A DNA stretch of 64,000 bases. It comes from Oscillospiraceae bacterium. GTDB taxonomy: Bacteria > Bacillota > Clostridia > Oscillospirales > Acutalibacteraceae. Under the pieces are notes generated by a model, which saw nothing but the letters and a program-made list of their open reading frames with translations, was not told where the DNA came from and searched no databases. The position numbers were made by a program, and so were the translations under genes. The stretch is taken from positions 1 to 64,000 of the forward strand of contig JAISJQ010000055.1 of assembly GCA_031261445.1 (NCBI GenBank). The letters run 5' to 3'. Positions 8,136 through 16,442 of the stretch are shown here, piece by piece; within the stretch, counting starts at the first letter, position 1, and every line of letters starts with the position of its first letter.

Positions 8136-8971
8136 AATGCTTGCCTAGCGGCAAGTCCGCGTTCGTGCAGGTAGTCCTTGACCTGGCTGACGGTCAATTC
8201 GCCAAAGTGGAAGAGGCTGGCGGCGAGCACGGCGTCGGCCTTGCCGAGCGTGAGCGCGTCATAGAAGTGCTCGAGTTTGCCCGCGCCGCCCGAGGCGATC
8301 ACTGGCACGGACACCGCGCCACTGATGCTGGCGGTGAGGGGTAGCTCGTAGCCGTCTTTTTGCCCGTCGGCATCCATGCTGGTCAGCAGGATTTCCCCCG
8401 CGCCCAGCGCAACGCCATATTTTGCCCAGCGCAACGCATCAATGCCCGTGGGCACGCGTCCGCCGTTGAGGTACACTTCGTACCGGCTCGTCTCGTCAAG
8501 GAGCAATTCGGCGGGGATGCACGCGGGGGTTTCTGGGTGATAGTTCGTGTCGGCGGCGCGGCTGCCCTGCGTGCGGCGGGCATCGATGGCCAGCACCACG
8601 CACTGGCTGCCGAATTTCTCCGCCGCGTCGGCAATCAGCTGGGGCGAGCGCACGGCGGCCGAATTGACCGAACACTTGTCCGCGCCCGCGCGGAGCATCT
8701 GCGTGAAATCCGCCACGCGGTTGATGCCGCCCCCCACGGTGAAGGGGATGAACACCTGCGCGGCCACCTGGCGCACGATGTCCAGCATCGTCCCGCGCCC
8801 CTCGTGGCTGGCCATAATGTCCAGCAGCACCAGCTCGTCCGCGTCCATTTCGTCGTAGAGCCGGGCGCAGGCCACGGGGTCGCCCGCGTCGCGCAAGCCC
8901 ACAAAGCTCGTGCCCTTGACGACACGGCCATTTTTGATGTCCAGACAGGGAATGATGCGTTTGGCGTACAT
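8126..8971 (-). CDS. hisF: Imidazole glycerol phosphate synthase cyclase subunit HisF
   Basis: 281 residues. I start at the ATG giving [20 protein letters not shown]; the open frame continues upstream only across hisH. Both catalytic aspartates are present (CLDIKNG and VLAIDARR), as are the phosphate-binding loops [19 protein letters not shown] and VIASGGAG. The protein is about 28 residues longer than usual HisF because of an insert between AIDARR and YEVYLNGGR. HisF closes the imidazole ring using ammonia from HisH, encoded 31 bp upstream. No other his gene is in the window. The last codons and stop are made of family C repeat (AAC AAT TGA). Confidence 0.93.
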   Translation of the reverse strand: MYAKRIIPCLDIKNGRVVKGTSFVGLRDAGDPVACARLYDEMDADELVLLDIMASHEGRGTMLDIVRQVAAQVFIPFTVGGGINRVADFTQMLRAGADKCSVNSAAVRSPQLIADAAEKFGSQCVVLAIDARRTQGSRAADTNYHPETPACIPAELLLDETSRYEVYLNGGRVPTGIDALRWAKYGVALGAGEILLTSMDADGQKDGYELPLTASISGAVSVPVIASGGAGKLEHFYDALTLGKADAVLAASLFHFGELTVSQVKDYLHERGLAARQAFNN

Positions 8972-9002
8972 TGTGTGTCCTTGAGAGAAAAAATCTGCGC
9001 GA

Positions 9003-9626
9003 TTAGCGCGTGGAGAGCTCCACGAAATTGCGCAGGATCTGTAGCCCGACCTTGCCGCTCTTTTCCGGGTGGAACTGCGTGCCCAAGAGGTTGCCCTCGG
9101 CCACGGCGACATCCATGCGGGTGCTGTAGTCGGTGGTGGCGGCGATGATGGCGGGGTCTTGCGCCTGCACAAAGTAGGAGTGCACGAAATAGACGTAAGC
9201 ATCGTCCGGCACGCCGCCAAACAGTGCGGATTTTTTGGGATAGCGCAAGGAGTTCCAGCCCATGTGCGGGACTTTGACCGTGGTATCGCCGCACTGCGCG
9301 GGGATGCGGCGCACCGTGCCGGGCAAGAGACCCAACCCCGCAACATCAGGGCTTTCATCGCTGGCGGCAAAGAGCACCTGATAACCCAAACAAATGCCCA
9401 AAAAGGGTTTGCCCGATCGCGCGAAGTCCTGCACCGATTCCACCAAACCCCGCGTGCGCAGTGCGCCCATGGCGTCGCCAAACGCGCCCACGCCGGGCAG
9501 GATGACGGCGTCCGCCGCGCGGATGGTGTCGGCATCGGCGCTCACGCAATGCGGCGCACCCAAATAGGCCAGCGCTTTTTGCACACTGCCCAGATTGCCC
9601 GCGCCGTAGTCCACAATGGCGATCAA
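9003..9626 (-). CDS. hisH: Imidazole glycerol phosphate synthase amidotransferase subunit HisH
   Basis: 207 residues from the TTG at 9626, which has AAGGGGACGG upstream and gives the expected N-terminus (L/M)[14 protein letters not shown]; the longer open frame would run through the promoter. A class I glutamine amidotransferase: nucleophile Cys in GICLGYQ, His and Glu in QFHPEKSG. It makes ammonia for HisF. Gene order hisH-hisF without hisA between them is unusual for a biosynthetic his operon. Confidence 0.92.
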   Translation of the reverse strand: MIAIVDYGAGNLGSVQKALAYLGAPHCVSADADTIRAADAVILPGVGAFGDAMGALRTRGLVESVQDFARSGKPFLGICLGYQVLFAASDESPDVAGLGLLPGTVRRIPAQCGDTTVKVPHMGWNSLRYPKKSALFGGVPDDAYVYFVHSYFVQAQDPAIIAATTDYSTRMDVAVAEGNLLGTQFHPEKSGKVGLQILRNFVELSTR

Positions 9627-9661
9627 ATTCCGTCCCCTTGGTGCGATAGTCTTCGCGCTAT

Positions 9662-9690
9662 AGTATAGCATTTTTCGCGCAGGAACGCAA
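9662..9690 (-). promoter_or_regulatory. Sigma-A promoter of hisH-hisF
   Basis: Minus strand TTGCGT (9690-9685), 17 bp, TATACT (9667-9662) with extended TGC. Confidence 0.75.
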
Positions 9691-9866
9691 GCGGGCGAGC
9701 TGCGCTCGCCCGCTGATTCCCGCGCCTGTGTCCTTATCCCTCTCACCTCAATGCGCCTACGGACAACCACGGGCGGCAGGTTGCCGCCCCTACCCTCACG
9801 CCTCATAGCCCCAACACCTATTCACTATTCACTATTACCTGAAATCAATTGTCCATTGGTCAATGA
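9691..9866. repeat. Repeat cluster (families B, E, D, C)
   Basis: Contains GCGGGCGAGCTGCGCTCGCCCGC, a family B palindrome (about 9748-9771), CCCTCACGCCTC (E), the D unit TATTCACTATTCACTATTACC near 9820-9840 and a C unit overlapping the pyruvate kinase stop (9860-9862). Confidence 0.75.
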
Positions 9867-11596
9867 ACCCGCACTGACCCTGTCACGGCATCCACCGTCA
9901 CCACTGTGCCGGTTTTGAGCAGCTGCAACGCGCCTTCGGCTTCGGTCACTACGGGCAGCTCCAACGCTTTGGCGAGCGTGGCGGCCTGACCGTCTCGGTC
10001 GCTGCCTTCCAGCACCAGACCACCGGCCATGGCGATGAGCGGCAGCAGGGTGTCGTTGATTTCCTCGGCGACCAAAATGTCGCCGCGCTGAAAGCTCTCC
10101 GCACCGCGCTTATCCACCACACGGCACACTTCCCCCATGGCGGAGCGTTGCCCCAGCCCCTTCCCCTTGCACAGCACATCGCCCACCAGGTGCACCTTGA
10201 GCATGTTGGTCGTGCCAGAAATACCCAGCGGCACGCCCGCCGTCACCACGATGACGTCGCCGTTTTGCACCAGAGCCGTGTTCGTGGCGCAGTGTACGGC
10301 GGTTTCAAACAGTTCGTCTGTGGAATTGACCACGTCCGCCAGCACGGGGTATACACCCCACGAGAGCCGCAGCTGTCGCCGCGCTTTGGGGCTGGTGGTG
10401 GCCGCAATGATGGGACACTTTGGCCGAAAGCCAGAGATGCGCCGCGCCGTTGACCCGCTGGTGGTCACCGCCACGATGGCGGCGGCGTTCAAGTCCATGG
10501 CGGTGGTGCAGGTGGCGTGGCTGATGGCATGGGTGATGCCCGATTCCGTGCGGATTTCGTTGCGCATAAAGCGATCCCAATAATCCACGCTGTTTTCGGT
10601 GGATTCGGCAATGCGCTTCATGGTTTGCAGCGCCTCGATGGGGTAGCGGCCAATGGCCGTCTCGCCGCTGAGCATGATGGCGCTCGTGCCGTCCAAAATG
10701 GCGTTGGCCACGTCCGTGACCTCTGCGCGGGTGGGGCGGGGGTTGCGGATCATGGAATCGAGCATCTGCGTGGCGGTGATGACGGGTTTGCTGGCGCGGT
10801 AGCAGCGCAGGATCATGTCCTTTTGCGCCACGGGGATCTGCTCCACGGGGATTTCTACACCCAAATCGCCCCGGGCGACCATAATCCCATCCGAAACGCG
10901 GATGATTTCGTCCAGATTGCTCACGCCCTCGCGGTTCTCAATCTTGGCAATCAGGCGAATGTCTTGCCCGCCCATGTCCTCCAGTTCGCGGCGGATTTCG
11001 GCGATGTCCTCTTTTTTGCGCACGAAGGACACGGCAATGTAGTCGTAGTTGTTCTCCACCGCAAAGCGGATGTCTTTTTTGTCTTGCTCGGTCAGGGAGG
11101 GCATGGAGAGGGACACGCCGGGCACGTTCACGCCCTTGCGCGTGCCGATTTCGCCGTCATTTTGCGCGATGCAGTGGATGCGCGTGGCGCTCACGCGGGT
11201 GACCTCCAGCTCCACTAAGCCGTCGTCCAGCAGGATGGTGTCGCCCTTCTGCACGTCGCGAGGCAAGCCGGCGTAGCTGATGTACGCCCGCTGGGCATCG
11301 CAGTCCACTGGTTCGGTGGTGAGGGTATAGTGCTGCCCTTCCTTGAGCTGCACGTCGCCGCCGGGAAAAACACCCAAGCGGATCTCCGGGCCTTTGGTGT
11401 CCATGAGCACGGGGATGTAGGCGTCCAGTTCCCCGCACACTTCGCGAAAAAGCGTCAGCCGCGCCAACTGCTCCTCGTGCGTGCCGTGGGAAAAGTTCAT
11501 CCGCGCCACGTCCATGCCGCCGATGACCAGCGCCCGCAAGGCCTCGCGGTCGTCCACGGCAGGCCCTAAGGTGCAGATTACTTTGGTTTTTATCAT
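9860..11596 (-). CDS. pyk: Pyruvate kinase
   Basis: 578 residues. It transfers phosphate from phosphoenolpyruvate to ADP, the last step of glycolysis. Visible motifs: TLGPAVDDREA, ARMNFSHGTHEEQ, VLMDTKGPEIR, the substrate/metal loop KIENREGVSNLDEI, ARGDLGVEIP and TATQMLDSMI. After the catalytic core comes the extra PEP-utilizer swivelling domain found in Bacillus/clostridial enzymes (last ~100 residues), explaining the length above the usual ~475. The start ATG has GGGGGAG upstream. The stop codon falls in a family C repeat. Together with ppdK in this window it suggests a reversible PEP/pyruvate node. Confidence 0.96.
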   Translation of the reverse strand: MIKTKVICTLGPAVDDREALRALVIGGMDVARMNFSHGTHEEQLARLTLFREVCGELDAYIPVLMDTKGPEIRLGVFPGGDVQLKEGQHYTLTTEPVDCDAQRAYISYAGLPRDVQKGDTILLDDGLVELEVTRVSATRIHCIAQNDGEIGTRKGVNVPGVSLSMPSLTEQDKKDIRFAVENNYDYIAVSFVRKKEDIAEIRRELEDMGGQDIRLIAKIENREGVSNLDEIIRVSDGIMVARGDLGVEIPVEQIPVAQKDMILRCYRASKPVITATQMLDSMIRNPRPTRAEVTDVANAILDGTSAIMLSGETAIGRYPIEALQTMKRIAESTENSVDYWDRFMRNEIRTESGITHAISHATCTTAMDLNAAAIVAVTTSGSTARRISGFRPKCPIIAATTSPKARRQLRLSWGVYPVLADVVNSTDELFETAVHCATNTALVQNGDVIVVTAGVPLGISGTTNMLKVHLVGDVLCKGKGLGQRSAMGEVCRVVDKRGAESFQRGDILVAEEINDTLLPLIAMAGGLVLEGSDRDGQAATLAKALELPVVTEAEGALQLLKTGTVVTVDAVTGSVRVH

Positions 11597-11624
11597 GCAA
11601 AACTCCCCCAGAAAATGTGTCTAT

Positions 11625-11653
11625 ATTATACCACATTTTTGGGGGTTTTTCAA
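11625..11653 (-). promoter_or_regulatory. Sigma-A promoter of pyk
   Basis: Minus strand TTGAAA (11653-11648), 17 bp, TATAAT (11630-11625) preceded by TGG. Confidence 0.8.
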
Positions 11654-11689
11654 ATGGGGGCATCCGTTGGGGTGGTCAATCTGCGTTGT

Positions 11690-11730
11690 TTATATGTAGG
11701 GGCACAGGCGAGGACGGTCGCCCCTACACA
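11690..11730. repeat. Family B palindrome
   Basis: GTAGGGGCACAGGCGAGGAC followed by GGTCGCCCCTAC, just downstream of the 111-residue membrane-protein gene. Confidence 0.6.
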
Positions 11731-11748
11731 CGGCACAGCGCCCCGCGT

Positions 11749-12084
11749 TTAGAGCAGTGACACCACCGTGCTCCACAGCAAGTACGCGAACGCGAGTACT
11801 GTGCCTGCGCACACCGCTTTCATCCAAAAGAAGACGAGTGCATCGCTTAGTTCCCCCGGCCACTTCCAGCGCGGGACGACGCGCACGCCCGGATAGTGCC
11901 GCAACGCAAAAAGAGCGCCCGCCACAAAACTCGCCTGCGCCAAAACGCTCAGGATGCGCAAGCTGATGAGCGGCGCAATCGCCTCGCGTATCCACAGAAT
12001 GTTACCCCAAGTCAGTGCGCCCACGCACACCGGCAGCAGCACCGTCGGCAGGCATTGCACGGCCTCTTTGATGCGCTTATGCAT
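11749..12084 (-). CDS. Small integral membrane protein, unknown function
   Basis: 111 residues with about three hydrophobic segments (roughly 12-30, 40-62 and 86-110). It begins 24 bp after the radical SAM gene, in the same direction, without a separate promoter that I can see, so it is likely the second gene of that operon. The ribosome-binding site is weak. The family is not recognised. Confidence 0.6.
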   Translation of the reverse strand: MHKRIKEAVQCLPTVLLPVCVGALTWGNILWIREAIAPLISLRILSVLAQASFVAGALFALRHYPGVRVVPRWKWPGELSDALVFFWMKAVCAGTVLAFAYLLWSTVVSLL

Positions 12085-12108
12085 GACCCAAGAGCTTTTT
12101 CACCGTCC

Positions 12109-14013
12109 TCACCCCACTTCCTCCATGCGATACACATTGCTGCCGCCACGGCGACCGTACCACACGTTTTCGCGGGCATAGTCCGCCCACGAGATCTGCG
12201 TTGTGTCCGGGATGTGCAACGTGCAGGGTGCAGGGCGCAGGGGCTGTGGTTCTTGCGCAAAGGCGGCGGCAAAAAAGTGGGGGAAGTCCAGCGACAAGGG
12301 CACGGTGTGCGCGGCCTGCTGCGGTCGCTTGAGCATGGCCGCCTGATAGCGCAGCAGCTCCTCCAGCACCTCCGCCGGGATGCCCACGCCCGGCAGGAAG
12401 CTGCCCAGTTCCTCCGTGAGCGCGTCCATGCGCACCGCAACCTCTAGGAACAGCCCTTCCTCCAGCGGCCAAGTCAGGTTGCCAAAGAGCGGATTGACAT
12501 ACGCGCTTTCGCCGCGCCCGGCGATGAGCGCGTCGAAATTGTCGTTGAAATACGCCACCAGTCTGCCCAAGGTGCTCTCTGGCGCGGCCAGCGCCCAATC
12601 CAGCAGCGCGTTGTAAAAATCCTCGTAGGGCACGCCCAGCGCGTAGTGGGCATACAGCGCCAAAAACTGCGTCGCACCGGTGCAGTGCAGTCCCTGCACG
12701 AGGATGGCAAACAGGTTCGCGCGTTGCCAGTCGGGCGTGGGCATGGTGCGCGTGCCCACAACGATTTCGTGATATTCCGTCACTTCGTCCTCACCACCCA
12801 CTTCGCTGTGGTCGCGGCGCATGGGGGCAAAGACGCTTTGCAGGGCGTATTTTTCGCGCTCGGCGGGGTCGGCCATGCTGGCATTGGGGAGCAGCTCGCA
12901 CTGGTAGATGTGGATGGAGTCGTGCTGCCCGGCCTGAATGAGCTTCCCCACGCCAGCGCAAAAGCTCTTGAGCGTTTCGCCCGGCAGACCCAAAATCAGT
13001 TCGCTGTCGGTGGGGATGCCCGCCTCGGTGTAGAGTGTCATCAGCTCCCGAAAGCGTGCGAGCGTTAGGTTTTCGCGCCCGATGTTGGCCAGCACAGTGG
13101 GGTCGACGCTCTGGAACGAGAGTGTCGCGCCTTTGCTCATGCCGTATTCGCCCAATTTTTTGTTGAGCTGAAAGACGGTCTCGTCGCTATTTTTGGTGTA
13201 GCAGGCGCGGAATTTGTTGGGGTAGCCCGTGCGCCGCTTGGCGGCCATGAGTTTGTCGGCGATCTCTCTGTCGCGCGGGAACAAGCCAAAATTGGCGTCC
13301 ACGCAGTAGAGCATATCGGTTTTGTGCGCCGATGCCCACGCGATCTCCGCCTCGATGCGTTCTAGGGGGATTTTCTGAACACGCCCGTGGACGGGCCCCC
13401 AGTCGCAAAAAGCGCAGCTGAACGGGCAACCGCGATTCGTCTCAAAGCTCATGGCGAATTCGTAGTCGTAGTCGCGATAGAGCGCGTCAAAAACGCCCGT
13501 CAGGTAAGGGGAGGGGTAGTCCGCTGGGCACAGCTGTGTGCTGGGGTTGCTGTGGACAGTGCCGCCCGCGCGGAAGGAGAGATTGGGCACGCTTCGCAGA
13601 TCGCGCCCATCCTCCAGTGCCAGCAGGAGCTGCAAAAACGGCTCTTCGCCCGCACCATGGATCAGCAGATCGATATACGGCTCGTCGCGTAGCAACGCCG
13701 CATCGCGTAGCGGCACTTGGTGTCCGCCAAACAAAATCCGGCAGTCTGGGTACGCCGCCTTGATGCGTTTGGCCAGTGCCTTGTTGTATTCCATGTTCCA
13801 CACATAGCACGAAAACGCCACCAGATAGGGCGCGTCCAGCGACGCGACCACGTCGCCCAGCGGCTCGCGCGTGAACACAAAACGCCCGTTGTGATACGCC
13901 CGGGCAACGCGCGGATTCTGCCAGGCATACGCCACCAAACACCCAGCCGCGTAGGGCAAGTGGGCGTTGTTGCCAAAAAGGTAATTGGCCTGCACAAAGG
14001 TGATGTTTTTCAT
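12109..14013 (-). CDS. B12-binding-type radical SAM protein, unknown substrate
   Basis: 634 residues starting MKNITFVQANYLFG. The N-terminal ~180 residues look like the Rossmann-type domain found before the radical SAM barrel in cobalamin-dependent family members (YLVAFSCYVWN, RILFGGHQV, YIDLLIHGAGEEPF), but no DxHxxG cobalamin motif is seen. The 4Fe-4S motif is CPFSCAFCDWG (Cx3Cx2C), followed by LILGLPGET. The last ~200 residues are unassigned. The start chosen lies 7 nt after a TATAAT box and has no Shine-Dalgarno, so a leaderless mRNA is predicted; a longer in-frame version would start upstream of the transcription start. Confidence 0.8.
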   Translation of the reverse strand: MKNITFVQANYLFGNNAHLPYAAGCLVAYAWQNPRVARAYHNGRFVFTREPLGDVVASLDAPYLVAFSCYVWNMEYNKALAKRIKAAYPDCRILFGGHQVPLRDAALLRDEPYIDLLIHGAGEEPFLQLLLALEDGRDLRSVPNLSFRAGGTVHSNPSTQLCPADYPSPYLTGVFDALYRDYDYEFAMSFETNRGCPFSCAFCDWGPVHGRVQKIPLERIEAEIAWASAHKTDMLYCVDANFGLFPRDREIADKLMAAKRRTGYPNKFRACYTKNSDETVFQLNKKLGEYGMSKGATLSFQSVDPTVLANIGRENLTLARFRELMTLYTEAGIPTDSELILGLPGETLKSFCAGVGKLIQAGQHDSIHIYQCELLPNASMADPAEREKYALQSVFAPMRRDHSEVGGEDEVTEYHEIVVGTRTMPTPDWQRANLFAILVQGLHCTGATQFLALYAHYALGVPYEDFYNALLDWALAAPESTLGRLVAYFNDNFDALIAGRGESAYVNPLFGNLTWPLEEGLFLEVAVRMDALTEELGSFLPGVGIPAEVLEELLRYQAAMLKRPQQAAHTVPLSLDFPHFFAAAFAQEPQPLRPAPCTLHIPDTTQISWADYARENVWYGRRGGSNVYRMEEVG

Positions 14014-14020
14014 TGTTGGT

Positions 14021-14049
14021 ATTATAGCATGTTGCGGGGGAAAAGTCAA
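14021..14049 (-). promoter_or_regulatory. Sigma-A promoter giving a leaderless radical SAM mRNA
   Basis: Minus strand TTGACT (14049-14044), 17 bp, TATAAT (14026-14021) with TGC; then ACCAACA and the ATG at 14013. The predicted start is at or within a base of the A of the ATG. Confidence 0.8.
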
Positions 14050-14156
14050 AGCTAGAGGATCAATGCTAGATTTTTCGCACACAAGCACAACATTCTTCCG
14101 CCCGAAACTTTTCTAGAAACTTTCGAATATAGAAACTAAACCCGTCACGCATGTGC

Positions 14157-14173
14157 TATACTGTGTGTCGACA
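14157..14173 (+). promoter_or_regulatory. Extended -10 promoter of the metalloprotease operon, with TGTCGACA at +1
   Basis: TGTGCTATACT gives an extended -10 (TATACT 14157-14162); no good -35 is seen. A palindrome TGTCGACA at 14166-14173, resembling two overlapping Spo0A boxes with one mismatch each, covers the expected start site. Confidence 0.45.
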
Positions 14174-14276
14174 GAGGAAACATTTGGTAAATAGGCAACA
14201 TACGAGCGCGAAACGGCTCTATTATAGATGGAAGCACTTTGGTGCATTCACATACAAACCAGAGGAGGAGTTCAAA

Positions 14277-14369
14277 ATGAAGACCATGAAGAACAAAGAA
14301 CGAAGAATGGTAAAATTTACCCCCCATGTGACAATAGTCGTCACAAGGGGCACACGCGCTTGCGCGTAA
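14277..14369 (+). CDS. Short ORF with strong RBS, out of frame with the metalloprotease
   Basis: The only start with a good Shine-Dalgarno here (GAGGAGGAG, then ATG at 14277) opens a 30-codon frame, MKTMKNKERRMVKFTPHVT and so on, ending at TAA 14367-14369. A run of six C (14320-14325) lies inside it. One more C would join this N-terminus to the signal-peptide frame of the next gene and give a normal basic-hydrophobic signal peptide. Otherwise it is a leader ORF overlapping a TTG start (14360) by translational coupling. Confidence 0.45.
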   Translation: MKTMKNKERRMVKFTPHVTIVVTRGTRACA

Positions 14370-15508
14370 CGCTCTCTCTGATGCTGGTGCTTGCGCTGGT
14401 GTTTGGGTGCGTGGGGGCGTTTGCGGGTGAGGCATTGGCGCTAGGGGCATCCGCCAACGGCAATACTGGCGGAGACAATGGCTACGTCTACATCCGCAAT
14501 GTGAAGACGGGCATGTACTTGACGTTCCCCGACACCACCGTCAACACGTCCAGCTTTTTGCAAGTGAGAACTTATTACGGCACGCTCGCCAACAGTGCAC
14601 GGCAACAGTGGCGTCCACACCACGGCACGAAAGCGGACGGCAGTTCATATGTTGTCTTTCACAGCAAGTTGAATGACAACTACGTGATCAGTGCTGGCGA
14701 TGGTGGTCATGGTACATATTTGCGCTTGTCTGCCTACAACAGCACTTCTACTGCCGCGCAACGTTTCGACATTATCCATGGTTCGGGTGTGGCACGCATA
14801 GTTTCGCACGTAAGCATCAACAGCGGCACGCCGCGCTCTGTTCAAGTGCAGGATGGCGGAACAACGACAAACATTGCCAGCGGCACGCCAGTCAACCAGC
14901 GAACACCTTATTCCACACCAGACACAAAAGCCCACCAATATTGGGTGTTTGAGGATGTAGGGGAGCGGTGGATGTCACTTATGCAAATCAAAGTGTTGGG
15001 CGTTACCGTGTACTTGAATGCCGTTGATTCTGGCAACCATTGTGACTGGGAATTCAACCAGCATGGTTCTCAGCAAGAATACGATCCATTAATTACTAAA
15101 GCCACAGCAGCGTGGAATGCTAAGATTGGTGGCAGTGCCGTCTTTAGGAAAAAGAGTGGCTTGGTCGACGTGGACCTTTCCTTCGGCGAGTCTAATGTTC
15201 CCCATGAGGATGATACTGAATTAATTAAAATAAATGCAGAAACAAAAATTTCGCTATTAGGAACGGCTACGATAAAATTATTCAAACCAACAATGGCTAC
15301 GTATTTGCCTTCCGAATTGCAAAAGCTACACACAATAACACATGAATTAGGTCATGTTTTGGGGATAAATGAGATCAATGCTGGAGCTGATTCTAAAGGA
15401 AGACCTATTTCTCGTGGCAATATCATGAGCCAGGGCAACCTATCCTACGGTTCGTCATTTGCCCTCGATGACAAGGACGCTCTTGCATCTGCAAGAACAT
15501 ACTGGTAA
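14360..15508 (+). CDS. Secreted ricin-B-like/metzincin-like metalloprotease
   Basis: Begins with the hydrophobic core LSLMLVLALVFG and a cleavage region AFAGEALA. Next, about 150 residues resemble a ricin-B/RICIN beta-trefoil lectin (YVYIRNVKTGMYL, RFDIIHG, QYWVFEDV). The C-terminal ~190 residues carry HTITHELGHVLGINE, an HExxHxxGxxE zinc motif with Glu where metzincins have His or Asp, and a Met-turn-like NIMSQG. A secreted protease targeted to glycans or cell surfaces is inferred. The start is uncertain: TTG at 14360 with AAGGGG upstream, or a frameshift from the ATG at 14277 across a C6 tract. A second gene follows after 13 bp. Confidence 0.7.
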   Translation: MRVTLSLMLVLALVFGCVGAFAGEALALGASANGNTGGDNGYVYIRNVKTGMYLTFPDTTVNTSSFLQVRTYYGTLANSARQQWRPHHGTKADGSSYVVFHSKLNDNYVISAGDGGHGTYLRLSAYNSTSTAAQRFDIIHGSGVARIVSHVSINSGTPRSVQVQDGGTTTNIASGTPVNQRTPYSTPDTKAHQYWVFEDVGERWMSLMQIKVLGVTVYLNAVDSGNHCDWEFNQHGSQQEYDPLITKATAAWNAKIGGSAVFRKKSGLVDVDLSFGESNVPHEDDTELIKINAETKISLLGTATIKLFKPTMATYLPSELQKLHTITHELGHVLGINEINAGADSKGRPISRGNIMSQGNLSYGSSFALDDKDALASARTYW

Positions 15509-15521
15509 GGAGAGAACAATA

Positions 15522-16331
15522 ATGAAAAAATCCACAAAGAAATCACTTCGCGTTCTTGCGATTCTGCTCGCGGTGCTACTTGGAAGTGGCGTTGGGTTCT
15601 ACACGTTCCGACAGTTCGTGTCCCCAAAAACCGTCCTATATTCGCACGCAGATTTCATGAGGTTGTCAACAGATCTGCGTGAAATCGTCGCAACATCACC
15701 CTATGTTTTTGTGGGACGCGTCGAAAAAACCTACGATGTGCAAACCACAAAACTATATCGCAAAGCGCCGCCGAGCATCCGCGCATATATGGAAACTGGC
15801 AGTTCCTTTACGGAGTGTATCGTGCAAGTAGTGCGCAATATCAAAGGCGAACTTCCCATGGATGAGCCTATCACTTTTTATAAAAGCGGGGGTGTAACAA
15901 GTGACCTTTTGATGGTGAGCCTTGCCGAAGGCGATATTCTGCCCGAAGCGGAAAAGCTGTATCTGTTCATACCAATTGCCGACAAAGATGACGGCAGTTT
16001 GCGCGGTGGTCGGCTTGAATCAACTTGGCCGCTTGAAGAGGATATCACAGAAGAAACGCTCGATCAGTCCAAAATCGTGCAAACCTATCAAGATGCCTTT
16101 GACCATAGCTATTTGAGCACAAAAACTAAGGGGCTTATGAAAGACGGCGCTTTTACAAAAACCAACGTCAGCATTTTCGATGAGCGCTATGACGACACCG
16201 CTGACCACAAAATTGCGGTTGGCACTCTGCCCGAAGCGCCGCCGGTAGAAAGCGGCATCAGTGCACAAAAATACAACATCCTCGAACTGCTGGAAGAAGT
16301 TGAAGAACGGCTCGAAGAAGAGGGCAACTGA
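15522..16331 (+). CDS. Membrane-anchored extracytoplasmic protein, unknown function
   Basis: 269 residues, start chosen at the ATG with AAGGAGA upstream. The N-terminus (KKSTKKSLRVLAILLAVLLG) is an uncleaved signal anchor. The rest is soluble and mixed alpha/beta, with YVFVGRVEKTYDV and a C-terminal Glu-rich helix (LLEEVEERLEEEGN). It lies 13 bp after the metalloprotease gene, so it may be a partner, inhibitor or processing factor for it; this is inferred from position only. Confidence 0.65.
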   Translation: MKKSTKKSLRVLAILLAVLLGSGVGFYTFRQFVSPKTVLYSHADFMRLSTDLREIVATSPYVFVGRVEKTYDVQTTKLYRKAPPSIRAYMETGSSFTECIVQVVRNIKGELPMDEPITFYKSGGVTSDLLMVSLAEGDILPEAEKLYLFIPIADKDDGSLRGGRLESTWPLEEDITEETLDQSKIVQTYQDAFDHSYLSTKTKGLMKDGAFTKTNVSIFDERYDDTADHKIAVGTLPEAPPVESGISAQKYNILELLEEVEERLEEEGN

Positions 16332-16357
16332 ACCCTAGGACGCAGGCACAAGCGAAC

Positions 16358-16393
16358 CCACACCGGGCGGGGAGCAATCCCCGCCCGGTGTGG
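16358..16393. terminator. Perfect 16-bp hairpin with GCAA tetraloop
   Basis: CCACACCGGGCGGGGA-GCAA and its exact complement, immediately after the metalloprotease operon. There is no T run on the + strand, so it may terminate poorly or act as a 3'-end stabiliser; it lies between convergent genes. Confidence 0.6.
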
Positions 16394-16404
16394 CGTGAGG
16401 GATA

Positions 16405-16442
16405 GGCAACAATTGTTCATTGTAAATTGTTAATTGTCCATT
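16405..16442. repeat. Family C octamer repeat at the yqhQ stop codon
   Basis: AACAATTGTTCATTGTAAAT and following. The last yqhQ codons (ATG GAC AAT TAA on the minus strand) are repeat units. Confidence 0.8.

Noticed and set aside
8972..9535. N-terminal extension of hisF
   Set aside because: The extra 188 codons run over hisH in another frame and lack HisF-like sequence; the ATG at 8971 gives the canonical N-terminus.
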